Shown: positions 48,921-63,127, counted from the first letter of the stretch. The stretch: 64,000 nt of DNA from Auanema rhodensis (GCA_964057225.1 OZ059894.1:12224131-12288130), one strand, 5' to 3'. Program-made: numbers and translations. The notes: generated by a model from the sequence alone, not told the origin.

Positions 48921-50100
48921 ACAGTAAAAAGTCCAATCAAGAGAGAAATTTTTTCAACACATAGTTGTTTTTTTTTTAAATATCATTGTTTTTCCTCATA
49001 ACTCGGTTTAAACTCGTTCTAACCCGTTGAAATACGTCTAGAAAGTCTTTATAACATGCATATGTATGATAGAACTTCATATTTATTGTAATAGAAAATT
49101 TTATTTTCAGACGTCTTGGTTAACAATGATATGTTTTACCCCCTTATAATTTTTATCATAATGTTCCTTATACGGAACGCTCAATGAAACTTGCTTCCAG
49201 AAAAATTTCTTTCTATTTTTTCTTCATATGTACGTAGATACTATAGAGAACTATGATAGAAAACTTTAACATTCACGAAATCATCATTTCTCATTACGCT
49301 ACGGAGGTTTAAAAAGCTGTGTTTTACCTTATAATAGACCGGAAAACCCTTGTGTTAAAACTGGACCGTTTTTACACATATAAAAATGTCCCGTATTCGG
49401 GACCCTAATGTAACTTTTGATTCCCTATATTTTTTTTCATGAAATTTACAATCTACTGTAGAAAGAAGAATTATTTTTATAAAAACTGTAAATTTTTGAA
49501 AAATGAAAACAAAACGAAAACAAAAACAACTTTTTTTTGAACATTTTCTCACACAAGGGTCCCCCCTTACCTACTTTTTTTCTCATTACTCGTTTCAACC
49601 TCATCCGATCACTCTGCAAACATGTTTAATCGTTCTAACTTGTTGAAATACGTCTTAAAAGTCTAAACAACATGCATATGCATAATAGAAACCACCCGAA
49701 TAGGCCCCCACGCACTAAACGAGATATATACATTACCAGTATAGTAATAGAACACATATTGAAGATTAATTCGATAAGAACAATTTATTGACGTAGAGAA
49801 TGTTTGTTCCGAAAAACTACAATATTAAACTATAAAAGTAACAAAAGCGTAGAGGCAGCAAAGACATGAATAAACATAAATGTAAATACAGAATTACCAG
49901 GTAGTACATAAGTATGACAAAAAATTATAAGAAAGCCATGAAAATAGAAGGTTTGTGAACAAATGAGAGGTACATCTTTGATCGTATAGTCATTTCTAAA
50001 CCGTTCGTATGCTGCAGCATCGTCATAAGCGTCACTCAAGTTGAATTTCCATGTGTACTACACGATTTTCATTCTTATTGTTACATTCTTTCCCTGAGGG

Positions 50101-50286
50101 AATGGGCCGTTCCCGCCAGCAGTGCAAGAGCGGGTCGACCCGTGAGGTGGAGCTAGCAAGCCAGCATCTACCTCAAGTCTCAAAAATCGGTTAACCTTAT
50201 TGTGAACCAATGGAACACATATCGAAGGTTAATTCGATAAGAACGATTACTACACTTTGATCTTAGCCAAAAGGCCGAGAAGCGAT
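50101..50286 (-). ncRNA. U2: U2 snRNA, unit 21
   Basis: Gene body unchanged; upstream base -2 differs (50288). Confidence 0.96.
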
Positions 50287-50729
50287 ATAGCATAGCCATG
50301 AGTATCAAAGACATCAAGCAAATGTATCGTACTTGTTACGAGTGCACTCTCTCATTTGAATATAAAAGTGTGGTTTGACAATCTTGACTGTACAGGTCAT
50401 AAATGGCTCATATAAACTGTGGATTTACTCAACTTTTGGACTTATTTTTTTCTTATTCGAAGCGCTGCACTTTTTTCTATTCTTTTTATTCAAATACTTG
50501 TATATAGTTTTATATGTACGGTTGCAAAGTTTCCGAATATTTTATATATTTTTATACAATAATTAGGAGAAGGTTAATACAATGAAATCTCCCAACTTTA
50601 CAGTGTTTGTATTGCTTACAGTATCTAGAACAACCACTCTTGTAATATTAGAGCACATATCAATCAACAACTTTTTCTAGTTATCAAAGCTTTTTTATTT
50701 CTTCAAGATATTTCAAATAAAATATAAAA

Positions 50730-50847
50730 GCTTACGACACCCGGGATTCCCAAGCCGTCTCCGATCCAAGTACTAACCGGGCCCAACGTTGCTTGACTTG
50801 CCAGATCGGACGGGATGGCGTACTTTCAACGTGGTATGGTCGTAAGC
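50730..50847 (-). rRNA. 5S: 5S rRNA, unit 21 left copy
   Basis: No difference seen from 1190..1307. Confidence 0.97.
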
Positions 50848-51089
50848 AATGTTATATTCTTCATTATCAGTTATATCACTCTAAATCTTGTTGTTAATAG
50901 TTAGGACCACAAAGAAAACAACAGGAACAGTAACAAATGAAATGCCCAAACTTTACAGTGTTCGAGTTATTTACAGTATCTAAGACTACCTCTGTCGTGT
51001 TATTAGAGCAAACATTCGATTAACAACAACTTTTTTTTAGTTATCAAAGCTTTTTTATTTCTTCAAAAAATTTCAAATAAAATATAAAA

Positions 51090-51207
51090 GCTTACGACAC
51101 CCGGGATTCCCAAGCCGTCTCCGATCCAAGTACTAACCGGGCCCAACGTTGCTTGACTTGCCAGATCGGACGGGATGGCGTACTTTCAACGTGGTATGGT
51201 CGTAAGC
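51090..51207 (-). rRNA. 5S: 5S rRNA, unit 21 right copy
   Basis: No difference seen from 1550..1667. Confidence 0.97.
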
Positions 51208-51349
51208 AATGTCATATTCTTCATTATCAGTTATATCACTCTAAATCTTGTTGTTAATAGATACGACCACAAAGAAAACAACAGGAACAGTAACAATAAC
51301 AAAAAAAATTTTTTTTTCACCTATGTGTCTAAAGGTTAGCCATGTATCC

Positions 51350-51352
<3 letters not shown>

Positions 51353-51403
<51 letters not shown>
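51353..51403. repeat. (TA)n microsatellite, unit 21
   Basis: 51 bp. Confidence 0.98.
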
Positions 51404-51405
<2 letters not shown>

Positions 51406-52585
51406 ACAGTAAAAAGTCCAATCAAGAGAGAAATTTTTTCAACACATAGTTGTTTTTTTTTTAAATATCATTGTTTTTCCTCATAACTCGGTTTAAACTC
51501 GTTCTAACCCGTTGAAATACGTCTAGAAAGTCTTTATAACATGCATATGTATGATAGAACTTCATATTTATTGTAATAGAAAATTTTATTTTCAGACGTC
51601 TTGGTTAACAATGATATGTTTTACCCCCTTATAATTTTTATCATAATGTTCCTTATACGGAACGCTCAATGAAACTTGCTTCCAGAAAAATTTCTTTCTA
51701 TTTTTTCTTCATATGTACGTAGATACTATAGAGAACTATGATAGAAAACTTTAACATTCACGAAATCATCATTTCTCATTACGCTACGGAGGTTTAAAAA
51801 GCTGTGTTTTACCTTATAATAGACCGGAAAACCCTTGTGTTAAAACTGGACCGTTTTTACACATATAAAAATGTCCCGTATTCGGGACCCTAATGTAACT
51901 TTTGATTCCCTATATTTTTTTTCATGAAATTTACAATCTACTGTAGAAAGAAGAATTATTTTTATAAAAACTGTAAATTTTTGAAAAATGAAAACAAAAC
52001 GAAAACAAAAACAACTTTTTTTTGAACATTTTCTCACACAAGGGTCCCCCCTTACCTACTTTTTTTCTCATTACTCGTTTCAACCTCATCCGATCACTCT
52101 GCAAACATGTTTAATCGTTCTAACTTGTTGAAATACGTCTTAAAAGTCTAAACAACATGCATATGCATAATAGAAACCACCCGAATAGGCCCCCACGCAC
52201 TAAACGAGATATATACATTACCAGTATAGTAATAGAACACATATTGAAGATTAATTCGATAAGAACAATTTATTGACGTAGAGAATGTTTGTTCCGAAAA
52301 ACTACAATATTAAACTATAAAAGTAACAAAAGCGTAGAGGCAGCAAAGACATGAATAAACATAAATGTAAATACAGAATTACCAGGTAGTACATAAGTAT
52401 GACAAAAAATTATAAGAAAGCCATGAAAATAGAAGGTTTGTGAACAAATGAGAGGTACATCTTTGATCGTATAGTCATTTCTAAACCGTTCGTATGCTGC
52501 AGCATCGTCATAAGCGTCACTCAAGTTGAATTTCCATGTGTACTACACGATTTTCATTCTTATTGTTACATTCTTTCCCTGAGGG

Positions 52586-52771
52586 AATGGGCCGTTCCCG
52601 CCAGCAGTGCAAGAGCGGGTCGACCCGTGAGGTGGAGCTAGCAAGCCAGCATCTACCTCAAGTCTCAAAAATCGGTTAACCTTATTGTGAACCAATGGAA
52701 CACATATCGAAGGTTAATTCGATAAGAACGATTACTACACTTTGATCTTAGCCAAAAGGCCGAGAAGCGAT
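52586..52771 (-). ncRNA. U2: U2 snRNA, unit 22
   Basis: No difference seen from 561..746. Confidence 0.96.
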
Positions 52772-53214
52772 ACAGCATAGCCATGAGTATCAAAGACATC
52801 AAGCAAATGTATCGTACTTGTTACGAGTGCACTCTCTCATTTGAATATAAAAGTGTGGTTTGACAATCTTGACTGTACAGGTCATAAATGGCTCATATAA
52901 ACTGTGGATTTACTCAACTTTTGGACTTATTTTTTTCTTATTCGAAGCGCTGCACTTTTTTCTATTCTTTTTATTCAAATACTTGTATATAGTTTTATAT
53001 GTACGGTTGCAAAGTTTCCGAATATTTTATATATTTTTATACAATAATTAGGAGAAGGTTAATACAATGAAATCTCCCAACTTTACAGTGTTTGTATTGC
53101 TTACAGTATCTAGAACAACCACTCTTGTAATATTAGAGCACATATCAATCAACAACTTTTTCTAGTTATCAAAGCTTTTTTATTTCTTCAAGATATTTCA
53201 AATAAAATATAAAA

Positions 53215-53332
53215 GCTTACGACACCCGGGATTCCCAAGCCGTCTCCGATCCAAGTACTAACCGGGCCCAACGTTGCTTGACTTGCCAGATCGGACGGGA
53301 TGGCGTACTTTCAACGTGGTATGGTCGTAAGC
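53215..53332 (-). rRNA. 5S: 5S rRNA, unit 22 left copy
   Basis: No difference seen from 1190..1307. Confidence 0.97.
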
Positions 53333-53574
53333 AATGTTATATTCTTCATTATCAGTTATATCACTCTAAATCTTGTTGTTAATAGTTAGGACCACAAAGA
53401 AAACAACAGGAACAGTAACAAATGAAATGCCCAAACTTTACAGTGTTCGAGTTATTTACAGTATCTAAGACTACCTCTGTCGTGTTATTAGAGCAAACAT
53501 TCGATTAACAACAACTTTTTTTTAGTTATCAAAGCTTTTTTATTTCTTCAAAAAATTTCAAATAAAATATAAAA

Positions 53575-53692
53575 GCTTACGACACCCGGGATTCCCAAGC
53601 CGTCTCCGATCCAAGTACTAACCGGGCCCAACGTTGCTTGACTTGCCAGATCGGACGGGATGGCGTACTTTCAACGTGGTATGGTCGTAAGC
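53575..53692 (-). rRNA. 5S: 5S rRNA, unit 22 right copy
   Basis: No difference seen from 1550..1667. Confidence 0.97.
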
Positions 53693-53834
53693 AATGTCAT
53701 ATTCTTCATTATCAGTTATATCACTCTAAATCTTGTTGTTAATAGATACGACCACAAAGAAAACAACAGGAACAGTAACAATAACAAAAAAAATTTTTTT
53801 TTCACCTATGTGTCTAAAGGTTAGCCATGTATCC

Positions 53835-53837
<3 letters not shown>

Positions 53838-53882
<45 letters not shown>
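53838..53882. repeat. (TA)n microsatellite, unit 22
   Basis: 45 bp. Confidence 0.98.
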
Positions 53883-53884
<2 letters not shown>

Positions 53885-55064
53885 ACAGTAAAAAGTCCAA
53901 TCAAGAGAGAAATTTTTTCAACACATAGTTGTTTTTTTTTTAAATATCATTGTTTTTCCTCATAACTCGGTTTAAACTCGTTCTAACCCGTTGAAATACG
54001 TCTAGAAAGTCTTTATAACATGCATATGTATGATAGAACTTCATATTTATTGTAATAGAAAATTTTATTTTCAGACGTCTTGGTTAACAATGATATGTTT
54101 TACCCCCTTATAATTTTTATCATAATGTTCCTTATACGGAACGCTCAATGAAACTTGCTTCCAGAAAAATTTCTTTCTATTTTTTCTTCATATGTACGTA
54201 GATACTATAGAGAACTATGATAGAAAACTTTAACATTCACGAAATCATCATTTCTCATTACGCTACGGAGGTTTAAAAAGCTGTGTTTTACCTTATAATA
54301 GACCGGAAAACCCTTGTGTTAAAACTGGACCGTTTTTACACATATAAAAATGTCCCGTATTCGGGACCCTAATGTAACTTTTGATTCCCTATATTTTTTT
54401 TCATGAAATTTACAATCTACTGTAGAAAGAAGAATTATTTTTATAAAAACTGTAAATTTTTGAAAAATGAAAACAAAACGAAAACAAAAACAACTTTTTT
54501 TTGAACATTTTCTCACACAAGGGTCCCCCCTTACCTACTTTTTTTCTCATTACTCGTTTCAACCTCATCCGATCACTCTGCAAACATGTTTAATCGTTCT
54601 AACTTGTTGAAATACGTCTTAAAAGTCTAAACAACATGCATATGCATAATAGAAACCACCCGAATAGGCCCCCACGCACTAAACGAGATATATACATTAC
54701 CAGTATAGTAATAGAACACATATTGAAGATTAATTCGATAAGAACAATTTATTGACGTAGAGAATGTTTGTTCCGAAAAACTACAATATTAAACTATAAA
54801 AGTAACAAAAGCGTAGAGGCAGCAAAGACATGAATAAACATAAATGTAAATACAGAATTACCAGGTAGTACATAAGTATGACAAAAAATTATAAGAAAGC
54901 CATGAAAATAGAAGGTTTGTGAACAAATGAGAGGTACATCTTTGATCGTATAGTCATTTCTAAACCGTTCGTATGCTGCAGCATCGTCATAAGCGTCACT
55001 CAAGTTGAATTTCCATGTGTACTACACGATTTTCATTCTTATTGTTACATTCTTTCCCTGAGGG

Positions 55065-55250
55065 AATGGGCCGTTCCCGCCAGCAGTGCAAGAGCGGGTC
55101 GACCCGTGAGGTGGAGCTAGCAAGCCAGCATCTACCTCAAGTCTCAAAAATCGGTTAACCTTATTGTGAACCAATGGAACACATATCGAAGGTTAATTCG
55201 ATAAGAACGATTACTACACTTTGATCTTAGCCAAAAGGCCGAGAAGCGAT
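55065..55250 (-). ncRNA. U2: U2 snRNA, unit 23
   Basis: No difference seen from 561..746. Confidence 0.96.
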
Positions 55251-55693
55251 ACAGCATAGCCATGAGTATCAAAGACATCAAGCAAATGTATCGTACTTGT
55301 TACGAGTGCACTCTCTCATTTGAATATAAAAGTGTGGTTTGACAATCTTGACTGTACAGGTCATAAATGGCTCATATAAACTGTGGATTTACTCAACTTT
55401 TGGACTTATTTTTTTCTTATTCGAAGCGCTGCACTTTTTTCTATTCTTTTTATTCAAATACTTGTATATAGTTTTATATGTACGGTTGCAAAGTTTCCGA
55501 ATATTTTATATATTTTTATACAATAATTAGGAGAAGGTTAATACAATGAAATCTCCCAACTTTACAGTGTTTGTATTGCTTACAGTATCTAGAACAACCA
55601 CTCTTGTAATATTAGAGCACATATCAATCAACAACTTTTTCTAGTTATCAAAGCTTTTTTATTTCTTCAAGATATTTCAAATAAAATATAAAA

Positions 55694-55811
55694 GCTTACG
55701 ACACCCGGGATTCCCAAGCCGTCTCCGATCCAAGTACTAACCGGGCCCAACGTTGCTTGACTTGCCAGATCGGACGGGATGGCGTACTTTCAACGTGGTA
55801 TGGTCGTAAGC
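55694..55811 (-). rRNA. 5S: 5S rRNA, unit 23 left copy
   Basis: No difference seen from 1190..1307. Confidence 0.97.
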
Positions 55812-56053
55812 AATGTTATATTCTTCATTATCAGTTATATCACTCTAAATCTTGTTGTTAATAGTTAGGACCACAAAGAAAACAACAGGAACAGTAACAA
55901 ATGAAATGCCCAAACTTTACAGTGTTCGAGTTATTTACAGTATCTAAGACTACCTCTGTCGTGTTATTAGAGCAAACATTCGATTAACAACAACTTTTTT
56001 TTAGTTATCAAAGCTTTTTTATTTCTTCAAAAAATTTCAAATAAAATATAAAA

Positions 56054-56171
56054 GCTTACGACACCCGGGATTCCCAAGCCGTCTCCGATCCAAGTACTAA
56101 CCGGGCCCAACGTTGCTTGACTTGCCAGATCGGACGGGATGGCGTACTTTCAACGTGGTATGGTCGTAAGC
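56054..56171 (-). rRNA. 5S: 5S rRNA, unit 23 right copy
   Basis: No difference seen from 1550..1667. Confidence 0.97.
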
Positions 56172-56313
56172 AATGTCATATTCTTCATTATCAGTTATAT
56201 CACTCTAAATCTTGTTGTTAATAGATACGACCACAAAGAAAACAACAGGAACAGTAACAATAACAAAAAAAATTTTTTTTTCACCTATGTGTCTAAAGGT
56301 TAGCCATGTATCC

Positions 56314-56316
<3 letters not shown>

Positions 56317-56359
<43 letters not shown>
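56317..56359. repeat. (TA)n microsatellite, unit 23
   Basis: 43 bp. Confidence 0.98.
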
Positions 56360-56361
<2 letters not shown>

Positions 56362-57541
56362 ACAGTAAAAAGTCCAATCAAGAGAGAAATTTTTTCAACA
56401 CATAGTTGTTTTTTTTTTAAATATCATTGTTTTTCCTCATAACTCGGTTTAAACTCGTTCTAACCCGTTGAAATACGTCTAGAAAGTCTTTATAACATGC
56501 ATATGTATGATAGAACTTCATATTTATTGTAATAGAAAATTTTATTTTCAGACGTCTTGGTTAACAATGATATGTTTTACCCCCTTATAATTTTTATCAT
56601 AATGTTCCTTATACGGAACGCTCAATGAAACTTGCTTCCAGAAAAATTTCTTTCTATTTTTTCTTCATATGTACGTAGATACTATAGAGAACTATGATAG
56701 AAAACTTTAACATTCACGAAATCATCATTTCTCATTACGCTACGGAGGTTTAAAAAGCTGTGTTTTACCTTATAATAGACCGGAAAACCCTTGTGTTAAA
56801 ACTGGACCGTTTTTACACATATAAAAATGTCCCGTATTCGGGACCCTAATGTAACTTTTGATTCCCTATATTTTTTTTCATGAAATTTACAATCTACTGT
56901 AGAAAGAAGAATTATTTTTATAAAAACTGTAAATTTTTGAAAAATGAAAACAAAACGAAAACAAAAACAACTTTTTTTTGAACATTTTCTCACACAAGGG
57001 TCCCCCCTTACCTACTTTTTTTCTCATTACTCGTTTCAACCTCATCCGATCACTCTGCAAACATGTTTAATCGTTCTAACTTGTTGAAATACGTCTTAAA
57101 AGTCTAAACAACATGCATATGCATAATAGAAACCACCCGAATAGGCCCCCACGCACTAAACGAGATATATACATTACCAGTATAGTAATAGAACACATAT
57201 TGAAGATTAATTCGATAAGAACAATTTATTGACGTAGAGAATGTTTGTTCCGAAAAACTACAATATTAAACTATAAAAGTAACAAAAGCGTAGAGGCAGC
57301 AAAGACATGAATAAACATAAATGTAAATACAGAATTACCAGGTAGTACATAAGTATGACAAAAAATTATAAGAAAGCCATGAAAATAGAAGGTTTGTGAA
57401 CAAATGAGAGGTACATCTTTGATCGTATAGTCATTTCTAAACCGTTCGTATGCTGCAGCATCGTCATAAGCGTCACTCAAGTTGAATTTCCATGTGTACT
57501 ACACGATTTTCATTCTTATTGTTACATTCTTTCCCTGAGGG

Positions 57542-57727
57542 AATGGGCCGTTCCCGCCAGCAGTGCAAGAGCGGGTCGACCCGTGAGGTGGAGCTAGCAA
57601 GCCAGCATCTACCTCAAGTCTCAAAAATCGGTTAACCTTATTGTGAACCAATGGAACACATATCGAAGGTTAATTCGATAAGAACGATTACTACACTTTG
57701 ATCTTAGCCAAAAGGCCGAGAAGCGAT
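57542..57727 (-). ncRNA. U2: U2 snRNA, unit 24
   Basis: No difference seen from 561..746. Confidence 0.96.
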
Positions 57728-58170
57728 ACAGCATAGCCATGAGTATCAAAGACATCAAGCAAATGTATCGTACTTGTTACGAGTGCACTCTCTCATTTGA
57801 ATATAAAAGTGTGGTTTGACAATCTTGACTGTACAGGTCATAAATGGCTCATATAAACTGTGGATTTACTCAACTTTTGGACTTATTTTTTTCTTATTCG
57901 AAGCGCTGCACTTTTTTCTATTCTTTTTATTCAAATACTTGTATATAGTTTTATATGTACGGTTGCAAAGTTTCCGAATATTTTATATATTTTTATACAA
58001 TAATTAGGAGAAGGTTAATACAATGAAATCTCCCAACTTTACAGTGTTTGTATTGCTTACAGTATCTAGAACAACCACTCTTGTAATATTAGAGCACATA
58101 TCAATCAACAACTTTTTCTAGTTATCAAAGCTTTTTTATTTCTTCAAGATATTTCAAATAAAATATAAAA

Positions 58171-58288
58171 GCTTACGACACCCGGGATTCCCAAGCCGTC
58201 TCCGATCCAAGTACTAACCGGGCCCAACGTTGCTTGACTTGCCAGATCGGACGGGATGGCGTACTTTCAACGTGGTATGGTCGTAAGC
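58171..58288 (-). rRNA. 5S: 5S rRNA, unit 24 left copy
   Basis: No difference seen from 1190..1307. Confidence 0.97.
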
Positions 58289-58530
58289 AATGTTATATTC
58301 TTCATTATCAGTTATATCACTCTAAATCTTGTTGTTAATAGTTAGGACCACAAAGAAAACAACAGGAACAGTAACAAATGAAATGCCCAAACTTTACAGT
58401 GTTCGAGTTATTTACAGTATCTAAGACTACCTCTGTCGTGTTATTAGAGCAAACATTCGATTAACAACAACTTTTTTTTAGTTATCAAAGCTTTTTTATT
58501 TCTTCAAAAAATTTCAAATAAAATATAAAA

Positions 58531-58648
58531 GCTTACGACACCCGGGATTCCCAAGCCGTCTCCGATCCAAGTACTAACCGGGCCCAACGTTGCTTGACTT
58601 GCCAGATCGGACGGGATGGCGTACTTTCAACGTGGTATGGTCGTAAGC
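58531..58648 (-). rRNA. 5S: 5S rRNA, unit 24 right copy
   Basis: No difference seen from 1550..1667. Confidence 0.97.
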
Positions 58649-58790
58649 AATGTCATATTCTTCATTATCAGTTATATCACTCTAAATCTTGTTGTTAATA
58701 GATACGACCACAAAGAAAACAACAGGAACAGTAACAATAACAAAAAAAATTTTTTTTTCACCTATGTGTCTAAAGGTTAGCCATGTATCC

Positions 58791-58793
<3 letters not shown>

Positions 58794-58836
<43 letters not shown>
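58794..58836. repeat. (TA)n microsatellite, unit 24
   Basis: 43 bp. Confidence 0.98.
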
Positions 58837-58838
<2 letters not shown>

Positions 58839-60018
58839 ACAGTAAAAAGTCCAATCAAGAGAGAAATTTTTTCAACACATAGTTGTTTTTTTTTTAAATA
58901 TCATTGTTTTTCCTCATAACTCGGTTTAAACTCGTTCTAACCCGTTGAAATACGTCTAGAAAGTCTTTATAACATGCATATGTATGATAGAACTTCATAT
59001 TTATTGTAATAGAAAATTTTATTTTCAGACGTCTTGGTTAACAATGATATGTTTTACCCCCTTATAATTTTTATCATAATGTTCCTTATACGGAACGCTC
59101 AATGAAACTTGCTTCCAGAAAAATTTCTTTCTATTTTTTCTTCATATGTACGTAGATACTATAGAGAACTATGATAGAAAACTTTAACATTCACGAAATC
59201 ATCATTTCTCATTACGCTACGGAGGTTTAAAAAGCTGTGTTTTACCTTATAATAGACCGGAAAACCCTTGTGTTAAAACTGGACCGTTTTTACACATATA
59301 AAAATGTCCCGTATTCGGGACCCTAATGTAACTTTTGATTCCCTATATTTTTTTTCATGAAATTTACAATCTACTGTAGAAAGAAGAATTATTTTTATAA
59401 AAACTGTAAATTTTTGAAAAATGAAAACAAAACGAAAACAAAAACAACTTTTTTTTGAACATTTTCTCACACAAGGGTCCCCCCTTACCTACTTTTTTTC
59501 TCATTACTCGTTTCAACCTCATCCGATCACTCTGCAAACATGTTTAATCGTTCTAACTTGTTGAAATACGTCTTAAAAGTCTAAACAACATGCATATGCA
59601 TAATAGAAACCACCCGAATAGGCCCCCACGCACTAAACGAGATATATACATTACCAGTATAGTAATAGAACACATATTGAAGATTAATTCGATAAGAACA
59701 ATTTATTGACGTAGAGAATGTTTGTTCCGAAAAACTACAATATTAAACTATAAAAGTAACAAAAGCGTAGAGGCAGCAAAGACATGAATAAACATAAATG
59801 TAAATACAGAATTACCAGGTAGTACATAAGTATGACAAAAAATTATAAGAAAGCCATGAAAATAGAAGGTTTGTGAACAAATGAGAGGTACATCTTTGAT
59901 CGTATAGTCATTTCTAAACCGTTCGTATGCTGCAGCATCGTCATAAGCGTCACTCAAGTTGAATTTCCATGTGTACTACACGATTTTCATTCTTATTGTT
60001 ACATTCTTTCCCTGAGGG

Positions 60019-60204
60019 AATGGGCCGTTCCCGCCAGCAGTGCAAGAGCGGGTCGACCCGTGAGGTGGAGCTAGCAAGCCAGCATCTACCTCAAGTCTCA
60101 AAAATCGGTTAACCTTATTGTGAACCAATGGAACACATATCGAAGGTTAATTCGATAAGAACGATTACTACACTTTGATCTTAGCCAAAAGGCCGAGAAG
60201 CGAT
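60019..60204 (-). ncRNA. U2: U2 snRNA, unit 25
   Basis: No difference seen from 561..746. Confidence 0.96.
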
Positions 60205-60647
60205 ACAGCATAGCCATGAGTATCAAAGACATCAAGCAAATGTATCGTACTTGTTACGAGTGCACTCTCTCATTTGAATATAAAAGTGTGGTTTGACAAT
60301 CTTGACTGTACAGGTCATAAATGGCTCATATAAACTGTGGATTTACTCAACTTTTGGACTTATTTTTTTCTTATTCGAAGCGCTGCACTTTTTTCTATTC
60401 TTTTTATTCAAATACTTGTATATAGTTTTATATGTACGGTTGCAAAGTTTCCGAATATTTTATATATTTTTATACAATAATTAGGAGAAGGTTAATACAA
60501 TGAAATCTCCCAACTTTACAGTGTTTGTATTGCTTACAGTATCTAGAACAACCACTCTTGTAATATTAGAGCACATATCAATCAACAACTTTTTCTAGTT
60601 ATCAAAGCTTTTTTATTTCTTCAAGATATTTCAAATAAAATATAAAA

Positions 60648-60765
60648 GCTTACGACACCCGGGATTCCCAAGCCGTCTCCGATCCAAGTACTAACCGGGC
60701 CCAACGTTGCTTGACTTGCCAGATCGGACGGGATGGCGTACTTTCAACGTGGTATGGTCGTAAGC
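60648..60765 (-). rRNA. 5S: 5S rRNA, unit 25 left copy
   Basis: No difference seen from 1190..1307. Confidence 0.97.
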
Positions 60766-61007
60766 AATGTTATATTCTTCATTATCAGTTATATCACTCT
60801 AAATCTTGTTGTTAATAGTTAGGACCACAAAGAAAACAACAGGAACAGTAACAAATGAAATGCCCAAACTTTACAGTGTTCGAGTTATTTACAGTATCTA
60901 AGACTACCTCTGTCGTGTTATTAGAGCAAACATTCGATTAACAACAACTTTTTTTTAGTTATCAAAGCTTTTTTATTTCTTCAAAAAATTTCAAATAAAA
61001 TATAAAA

Positions 61008-61125
61008 GCTTACGACACCCGGGATTCCCAAGCCGTCTCCGATCCAAGTACTAACCGGGCCCAACGTTGCTTGACTTGCCAGATCGGACGGGATGGCGTA
61101 CTTTCAACGTGGTATGGTCGTAAGC
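61008..61125 (-). rRNA. 5S: 5S rRNA, unit 25 right copy
   Basis: No difference seen from 1550..1667. Confidence 0.97.
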
Positions 61126-61267
61126 AATGTCATATTCTTCATTATCAGTTATATCACTCTAAATCTTGTTGTTAATAGATACGACCACAAAGAAAACAAC
61201 AGGAACAGTAACAATAACAAAAAAAATTTTTTTTTCACCTATGTGTCTAAAGGTTAGCCATGTATCC

Positions 61268-61270
<3 letters not shown>

Positions 61271-61317
<47 letters not shown>
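61271..61317. repeat. (TA)n microsatellite, unit 25
   Basis: 47 bp. Confidence 0.98.
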
Positions 61318-61319
<2 letters not shown>

Positions 61320-62498
61320 ACAGTAAAAAGTCCAATCAAGAGAGAAATTTTTTCAACACATAGTTGTTTTTTTTTTAAATATCATTGTTTTTCCTCATAA
61401 CTCGGTTTAAACTCGTTCTAACCCGTTGAAATACGTCTAGAAAGTCTTTATAACATGCATATGTATGATAGAACTTCATATTTATTGTAATAGAAAATTT
61501 TATTTTCAGACGTCTTGGTTAACAATGATATGTTTTACCCCCTTATAATTTTTATCATAATGTTCCTTATACGGAACGCTCAATGAAACTTGCTTCCAGA
61601 AAAATTTCTTTCTATTTTTTCTTCATATGTACGTAGATACTATAGAGAACTATGATAGAAAACTTTAACATTCACGAAATCATCATTTCTCATTACGCTA
61701 CGGAGGTTTAAAAAGCTGTGTTTTACCTTATAATAGACCGGAAAACCCTTGTGTTAAAACTGGACCGTTTTTACACATATAAAAATGTCCCGTATTCGGG
61801 ACCCTAATGTAACTTTTGATTCCCTATATTTTTTTTCATGAAATTTACAATCTACTGTAGAAAGAAGAATTATTTTTATAAAAACTGTAAATTTTTGAAA
61901 AATGAAAACAAAACGAAAACAAAAACAACTTTTTTTTGAACATTTTCTCACACAAGGGTCCCCCCTTACCTACTTTTTTTCTCATTACTCGTTTCAACCT
62001 CATCCGATCACTCTGCAAACATGTTTAATCGTTCTAACTTGTTGAAATACGTCTTAAAAGTCTAAACAACATGCATATGCATAATAGAAACCACCCGAAT
62101 AGGCCCCCACGCACTAAACGAGATATATACATTACCAGTATAGTAATAGAACACATATTGAAGATTAATTCGATAAGAACAATTTATTGACGTAGAGAAT
62201 GTTTGTTCCGAAAAACTACAATATTAAACTATAAAAGTAACAAAAGCGTAGAGGCAGCAAAGACATGAATAAACATAAATGTAAATACAGAATTACCAGG
62301 TAGTACATAAGTATGACAAAAAATTATAAGAAAGCATGAAAATAGAAGGTTTGTGAACAAATGAGAGGTACATCTTTGATCGTATAGTCATTTCTAAACC
62401 GTTCGTATGCTGCAGCATCGTCATAAGCGTCACTCAAGTTGAATTTCCATGTGTACTACACGATTTTCATTCTTATTGTTACATTCTTTCCCTGAGGG

Positions 62499-62684
62499 AA
62501 TGGGCCGTTCCCGCCAGCAGTGCAAGAGCGGGTCGACCCGTGAGGTGGAGCTAGCAAGCCAGCATCTACCTCAAGTCTCAAAAATCGGTTAACCTTATTG
62601 TGAACCAATGGAACACATATCGAAGGTTAATTCGATAAGAACGATTACTACACTTTGATCTTAGCCAAAAGGCCGAGAAGCGAT
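62499..62684 (-). ncRNA. U2: U2 snRNA, unit 26
   Basis: No difference seen from 561..746. Confidence 0.96.
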
Positions 62685-63127
62685 ACAGCATAGCCATGAG
62701 TATCAAAGACATCAAGCAAATGTATCGTACTTGTTACGAGTGCACTCTCTCATTTGAATATAAAAGTGTGGTTTGACAATCTTGACTGTACAGGTCATAA
62801 ATGGCTCATATAAACTGTGGATTTACTCAACTTTTGGACTTATTTTTTTCTTATTCGAAGCGCTGCACTTTTTTCTATTCTTTTTATTCAAATACTTGTA
62901 TATAGTTTTATATGTACGGTTGCAAAGTTTCCGAATATTTTATATATTTTTATACAATAATTAGGAGAAGGTTAATACAATGAAATCTCCCAACTTTACA
63001 GTGTTTGTATTGCTTACAGTATCTAGAACAACCACTCTTGTAATATTAGAGCACATATCAATCAACAACTTTTTCTAGTTATCAAAGCTTTTTTATTTCT
63101 TCAAGATATTTCAAATAAAATATAAAA

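Larger units (their letters stand above)
47066..49540. repeat. Repeat unit 20 (2475 bp)
   Basis: No private substitution seen. Confidence 0.95.
49541..52025. repeat. Repeat unit 21 (2485 bp)
   Basis: Carries T instead of C at 50288, shared with distant units 8 and 9. Confidence 0.95.
52026..54504. repeat. Repeat unit 22 (2479 bp)
   Basis: No private substitution seen. Confidence 0.95.
54505..56981. repeat. Repeat unit 23 (2477 bp)
   Basis: No private substitution seen. Confidence 0.95.
56982..59458. repeat. Repeat unit 24 (2477 bp)
   Basis: No private substitution seen; same TA length as unit 23. Confidence 0.95.
59459..61939. repeat. Repeat unit 25 (2481 bp)
   Basis: No private substitution seen. 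Confidence 0.95.
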
